A stretch of DNA of 64,000 bases. Origin: [Actinomadura] parvosata subsp. kistnae (GTDB taxonomy: Bacteria > Actinomycetota > Actinomycetes > Streptosporangiales > Streptosporangiaceae). The stretch's first letter is position 1, and each line of letters opens with the position of its first letter. Location: assembly GCF_900323885.1 (NCBI RefSeq), contig NZ_OOHJ01000011.1, positions 1 to 64,000 on the forward strand, given 5' to 3'. Shown here piece after piece: positions 60,985 to 64,000 of this stretch. The notes under the pieces are model-generated. The model saw nothing but the letters and a program-made list of their open reading frames with translations, was not told the DNA's origin and did no database searches. Made by a program: the position numbers and the translations under genes.

Positions 60985-63580
60985 ATGGGAAACCCCTTGT
61001 GGCTCATCGCGCGCCGGTCCTTCGCCGAGGGATGGGTGCGGCTGGTCGCCACGCTGCTCGCCGCGCTGGGCTCGATCGCGCTCATCGCGGGCTCGCTGCA
61101 GTTCGCCCTGCGCTCGCAGGAGGCGGTCTCCGGCGGCGACGCCAGCGAGTACTCCCGCGCGGACGTGCTGGTGCAGGGCGGGGCGGTGGACCCGGAGGAC
61201 GTCTACGGGGCGCCCGACGGCCGGGTCAGGCTCGACCAGCTCACCTCCCGTCCCGGAGTGGCGGCGGCGGCCGGTGACGCCAGCGTGGCGGTGACGGCCT
61301 CCCGCACCAGCGGGCAGGCGATCATGGCCGCCGCCGAGGGCCGTACGCTGCTGCGCCCCTGGGTGTCCGACCCGCAGCTCAACCCCTACCAGCTCGACGC
61401 GGGGCGGGCCCCGGCCGCCGACGGCGAGGTGGCGGTCGTCCGGCACCTGGCGCGCGCCGGCGAGCTGAACGTCGGCGACACCATGACGCTGACGCTGCCC
61501 CACGAGACGCGGCAGGTGCGGGTCTCCGGCATCGTCAACGTCCAGGGCCGGGGCGCGGTGGCCGCCGGTGACCTGGTGCTGGCGTCGCCCGAGACCGTGC
61601 AGCGCGCCGCGATGCTGCCCGCCGGCACCTGGCAGAGCGTCTGGGTGAAGGCCGCTCCCGGCGTGCCCGCCGAGCAGCTGCGCGGCGAGCTGGCCCGCGA
61701 CCTGGGCAAGGCCGTCACCGTACGCACCGCCGCGTCCGTACGGCAGGCGCAGCTCGCCGCCGCCTCGGGCGAGGGCACCACGATCGCCGGCATCGTCGGC
61801 ATGCTCGCCTCCGTGGCGATCTTCGTCGGGATGTTCGTGGTGGCCAACACGTTCGGCACCCTCGTCCGGCAGCGCACCCGCCGGCTCGCGCTGCTCGGCG
61901 CGATCGGCGCGACCCCGCGCCAGATCGCCCGGCTGATCCGGCTGGAGGCGCTGGTGCTGGGCGCGATCGCCTCGGTGGGCGGCGTGCTGGCGGGCTTCCC
62001 GGTGGCCGAGCTGATCATCCGGCTGTTCGCGCGGGACGGCTTCGACGTCTCCGGCTCCGACCCCCAGACCGGCTGGATCGCCCTGACACTCCCGGCCCTG
62101 GCCGGCATCCTGGTCACCCAGGGCGCCGCCTGGCAGGCGGCCTACCGCGCGCGCAGCGTCTCGCCCGTCCAGGCGCTGCGCAGCACGGTCGCCGAGCCCC
62201 GCGAGCGGCGCCTGCCCGGCTGCTGTTCGGCGGCGCGATCCTGATCGGCGCCGTGGCCTGGTACGCGGTCGCGGCCGCCATCCGCGCCTCCGAGCCGCCC
62301 GGCCCCGACCGCACGTTCGTCATCGCGCTGATGGTCCTGTTCGGCTCGCTGATGGCCGTGACCGGGCTGGCCGTGCTCACCCCGTTCTTCGTCAGACCGC
62401 TGGGCGGGCTGGTGGGGCGCGTCGGCACGCTGGTCAGCGGGGAGACCGGGCGGCTGGCGCACGCCACCGTCACCCGCAGCCCGCGCCGCGTCGCCGCCGC
62501 CGCCTCGTCGCTGACGCTCGGGGTCGCGCTGGTCGCCTCGGTGGCGCTGGTCACGATCTCCGTGAACGGGCGGTTCCGCGAGGCGGGACGGGAGGTGATG
62601 GTGGCCGAGCACGCGATCACCTCGACCGCCAGGACCGCCGAAGGCGCGCCCGCGCCGGTGGCCCGCGACGTCGTCACGAAGGTGGCCGGGGCTCCGGGGT
62701 GTCCCGGGCGGCCGTCCTGACGCAGACCGAGGTCACGCTGGTGTCACCGGCGCCGGGCGGCTCGTCCGACGAGCGGCCCGAGCCGTTCGCCTTCCTGGTC
62801 AGCGGTGCCGAGCAGAAGGGGCTGCGGGACGTGCTCAAGCTCGGCGGCCGGCCGCCCGCCCTCGCCACCGGCGAGATCGCGCTGTCCTCGGCCGTCATGA
62901 AGGGGCAGAAGCTGCGGCGCGGCCAGGAGATCGTGGTGCGCGGCGGGCACGGCCGCACCACGCTCAAGGTCGCGGGGACGTACCACGACCCGTCCCACCT
63001 GTTCGCCGACCAGGCGCTCGTGTCGCCGGAGACGATGGACCGGCTCGACACCAACGCCGTCACCCGGGCGGTGCTCGTGCGGGGCGGCACCGCGGAGGCG
63101 CTGAACCGGGCCGTGGCCGGGGTGCCGGGCGTGCGGGTCCTCGATCGCGACGCCTACGTGGACGCCGCGTCGCAGTCGCAGACCCGGGCCCTGCGCTCCA
63201 CGTACGTCTTCGTCGGCATGGCGCTGCTGCTGGCGCTGTTCGGGATGGCGACCACGGTGTCGATGAGCGTCGCCGAGCGGACCCGCGAGTTCGGGCTGCT
63301 CGGGGCCGTGGGCGCGACCACGCGGCAGCTGCGCACGATCATCCGGTGGGAGGCGGCCACCGTGGTCGTCCTCGGCACGATCCTCGGCCTCGCGATCGCG
63401 ATGGGCACGCTCGGGATGCTGCACATCATGAGCGGTAGCTCCTACCTGCGGCCCGATCCGCCGTGGTGGCTGTTCCCGGTGGTCGCGGCGGGGGCGGCGG
63501 TGGCGGCCCTGGCGACGTCGGCGCTGCCGGCGCGCCGGGCGGCGGCCGTGCCCGTCCTGGAGGCCGCCAAGGCGGAGTGA
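60985..63580 (+). CDS. FtsX-type ABC permease (two repeats), two single-base frameshifts
   Basis: With one base restored at 62218-62219 and one at 62696-62699 it is 865 aa. There are two FtsX/MacB-PCD halves, each with a large extracytoplasmic domain and a run of helices. The first half has VAIFVGMFVVANTFGTLVRQRTRRLALLGAIGATPRQI; the second has FVGMALLLALFGMATTVSMSVAERTREFGLLGAVGATTRQL (both in part). This repeated LGAIGA/LGAVGA box is the family signature. All pieces are in order with no loss. It forms an exporter or mechanotransmission complex with the ATPase upstream, under the MarR protein. Substrate unknown. Confidence 0.85.
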
Positions 63581-63610
63581 CCCGTGATGGAGTGAGCCCG
63601 TGGCGGGTCG

Positions 63611-63646
63611 CCGGCGTGCGGTGAGTGCCGCCTCACCGCACGCCGG
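63611..63646 (+). terminator. Perfect 15-bp stem terminator after the ABC permease
   Basis: CCGGCGTGCGGTGAG (63611-63625) pairs perfectly with CTCACCGCACGCCGG (63632-63646) around a six-base loop. It starts 30 bp past the permease stop. It has no T-run. Confidence 0.8.
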
Positions 63647-63739
63647 ATCCCCCGGGACGGACGCCGCCGCACCGCTCGCCGGGATCGCTGGGCGCGAACG
63701 CCGCCCCGTCGCGGGCCCGCAGGGTGCAGGGTGGGACGC

Positions 63740-64000
63740 ATGATCCTCGCAACCTTCGACCACGGCGCCGGCGAGCTGGCGGAGAACATCGCGGTACTCG
63801 CCGACGGCACGATCTGCGTGACGCTGCTGCTGGCGGGCACCGTCTGGTCCTCCGGGTGGGAGCCGGAGCGGGTGGTCCCGCACGCGGCCGACGCGCTCGT
63901 GGTGGGCCTCGCCGCCGACGCCGAGGACCGCCTGTACGCGGCGGTGCGCGGCACGACCGAGGACGTGGCGGGGATCTGGCGGCGCGAGGCGCCCGGGCGC
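63740..64000 (+). CDS. SMP-30/gluconolactonase-like beta-propeller protein, C-terminus beyond the window
   Basis: The frame from the ATG at 63740 (AGGGTGGGACGC in front; a GTG at 63731 is also in frame) stays open to the right edge, 87 codons. GELAENIAVLADGTICVTLLLAGTVW and DALVVGLAADAEDRLYAAVRG (both in part) are the blade pattern of SMP-30/gluconolactonase beta-propellers (ENI.V..DG...V). Since the catalytic residues lie further on, activity cannot be judged. Confidence 0.65.
   Translation, partial: MILATFDHGAGELAENIAVLADGTICVTLLLAGTVWSSGWEPERVVPHAADALVVGLAADAEDRLYAAVRGTTEDVAGIWRREAPGR

Noticed and set aside
3196..63580. Calling the six frameshifted genes pseudogenes
   Set aside because: All functional residues are kept on both sides of each break and nearly every break fits one missing base in a short G/C run, so each is annotated as one CDS with a likely sequence error.

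Overview
The window reads as the chromosome of a high-G+C filamentous actinomycete. By eye G+C is above 70 %, most codons end in G or C, GTG starts are common, and stop/start overlaps (ATGA, GTGA, TGATG) are frequent. The gene content (type I PKS, many FAD monooxygenases, TetR/MarR/PadR switches, HTH-STAND ATPases) fits a Streptosporangiaceae-like organism such as Nonomuraea or Actinomadura. That placement is an inference. I saw no rRNA, tRNA, CRISPR array, insertion sequence or integrase.

Layout. 1-5.7 kb: a HEAT-like protein running off the left edge, a DHFR-fold reductase, small membrane proteins, a secreted alpha/beta hydrolase coupled to a membrane acyltransferase-like protein, and a carotenoid oxygenase. 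5.9-17.1 kb: a lipid cluster holding a complete OleA, OleB, OleC, OleD set (head-to-head fatty acyl condensation to beta-lactone or olefin) and an MMPL exporter. Beside it lie a FabF-type ketosynthase with its own ACP, a membrane methyltransferase, a secreted four-Cys protein, and two paralogous small secreted proteins with the same Cys-ending C-terminus. Two minus-strand operons here share a 77-bp promoter element, 67/77 identical. 17.3-26.6 kb: an aldo/keto reductase, a sugar-type symporter with a YdjC-type deacetylase, then a four-gene operon. That operon is KASIII-like, ACP, KASIII-like, and an iterative KS-AT-hotdog-ACP PKS without ketoreductase, the layout of bacterial orsellinate synthases.

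27-36.2 kb: a secreted esterase with a CBM2-type domain, two small orphan genes, and a three-gene operon of an HTH-STAND-like ATPase, a winged-helix protein and a 1064-aa dual ATPase with a HerA/FtsK-type second half. This operon is the best candidate for an undescribed (possibly defence) system. It has an array of GATCAC operators and a 44-codon membrane ORF divergent to it. 36.5-53.4 kb: ordinary accessory metabolism: epoxide hydrolase/MarR/MFS, a nucleotidyltransferase pair, Lgt, two FAD monooxygenases, a haem-oxygenase-like protein with an FAD/NAD(P) protein, CtaG/DUF2243, and PadR. 53.6-64 kb: SDR/TetR, a resistance pair (Vat-type acetyltransferase and MGT-type glycosyltransferase) divergent from an unusual TetR, LspA, and a MarR-controlled FtsX-type ABC exporter. 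The last gene runs off the right edge.

Caveat on the data. Six otherwise intact genes are broken by seven -1 frameshifts. At least five, and probably all seven, sit in a short G/C run that looks one base short. They are more likely sequencing or assembly errors than pseudogenes, so each is annotated as one CDS.
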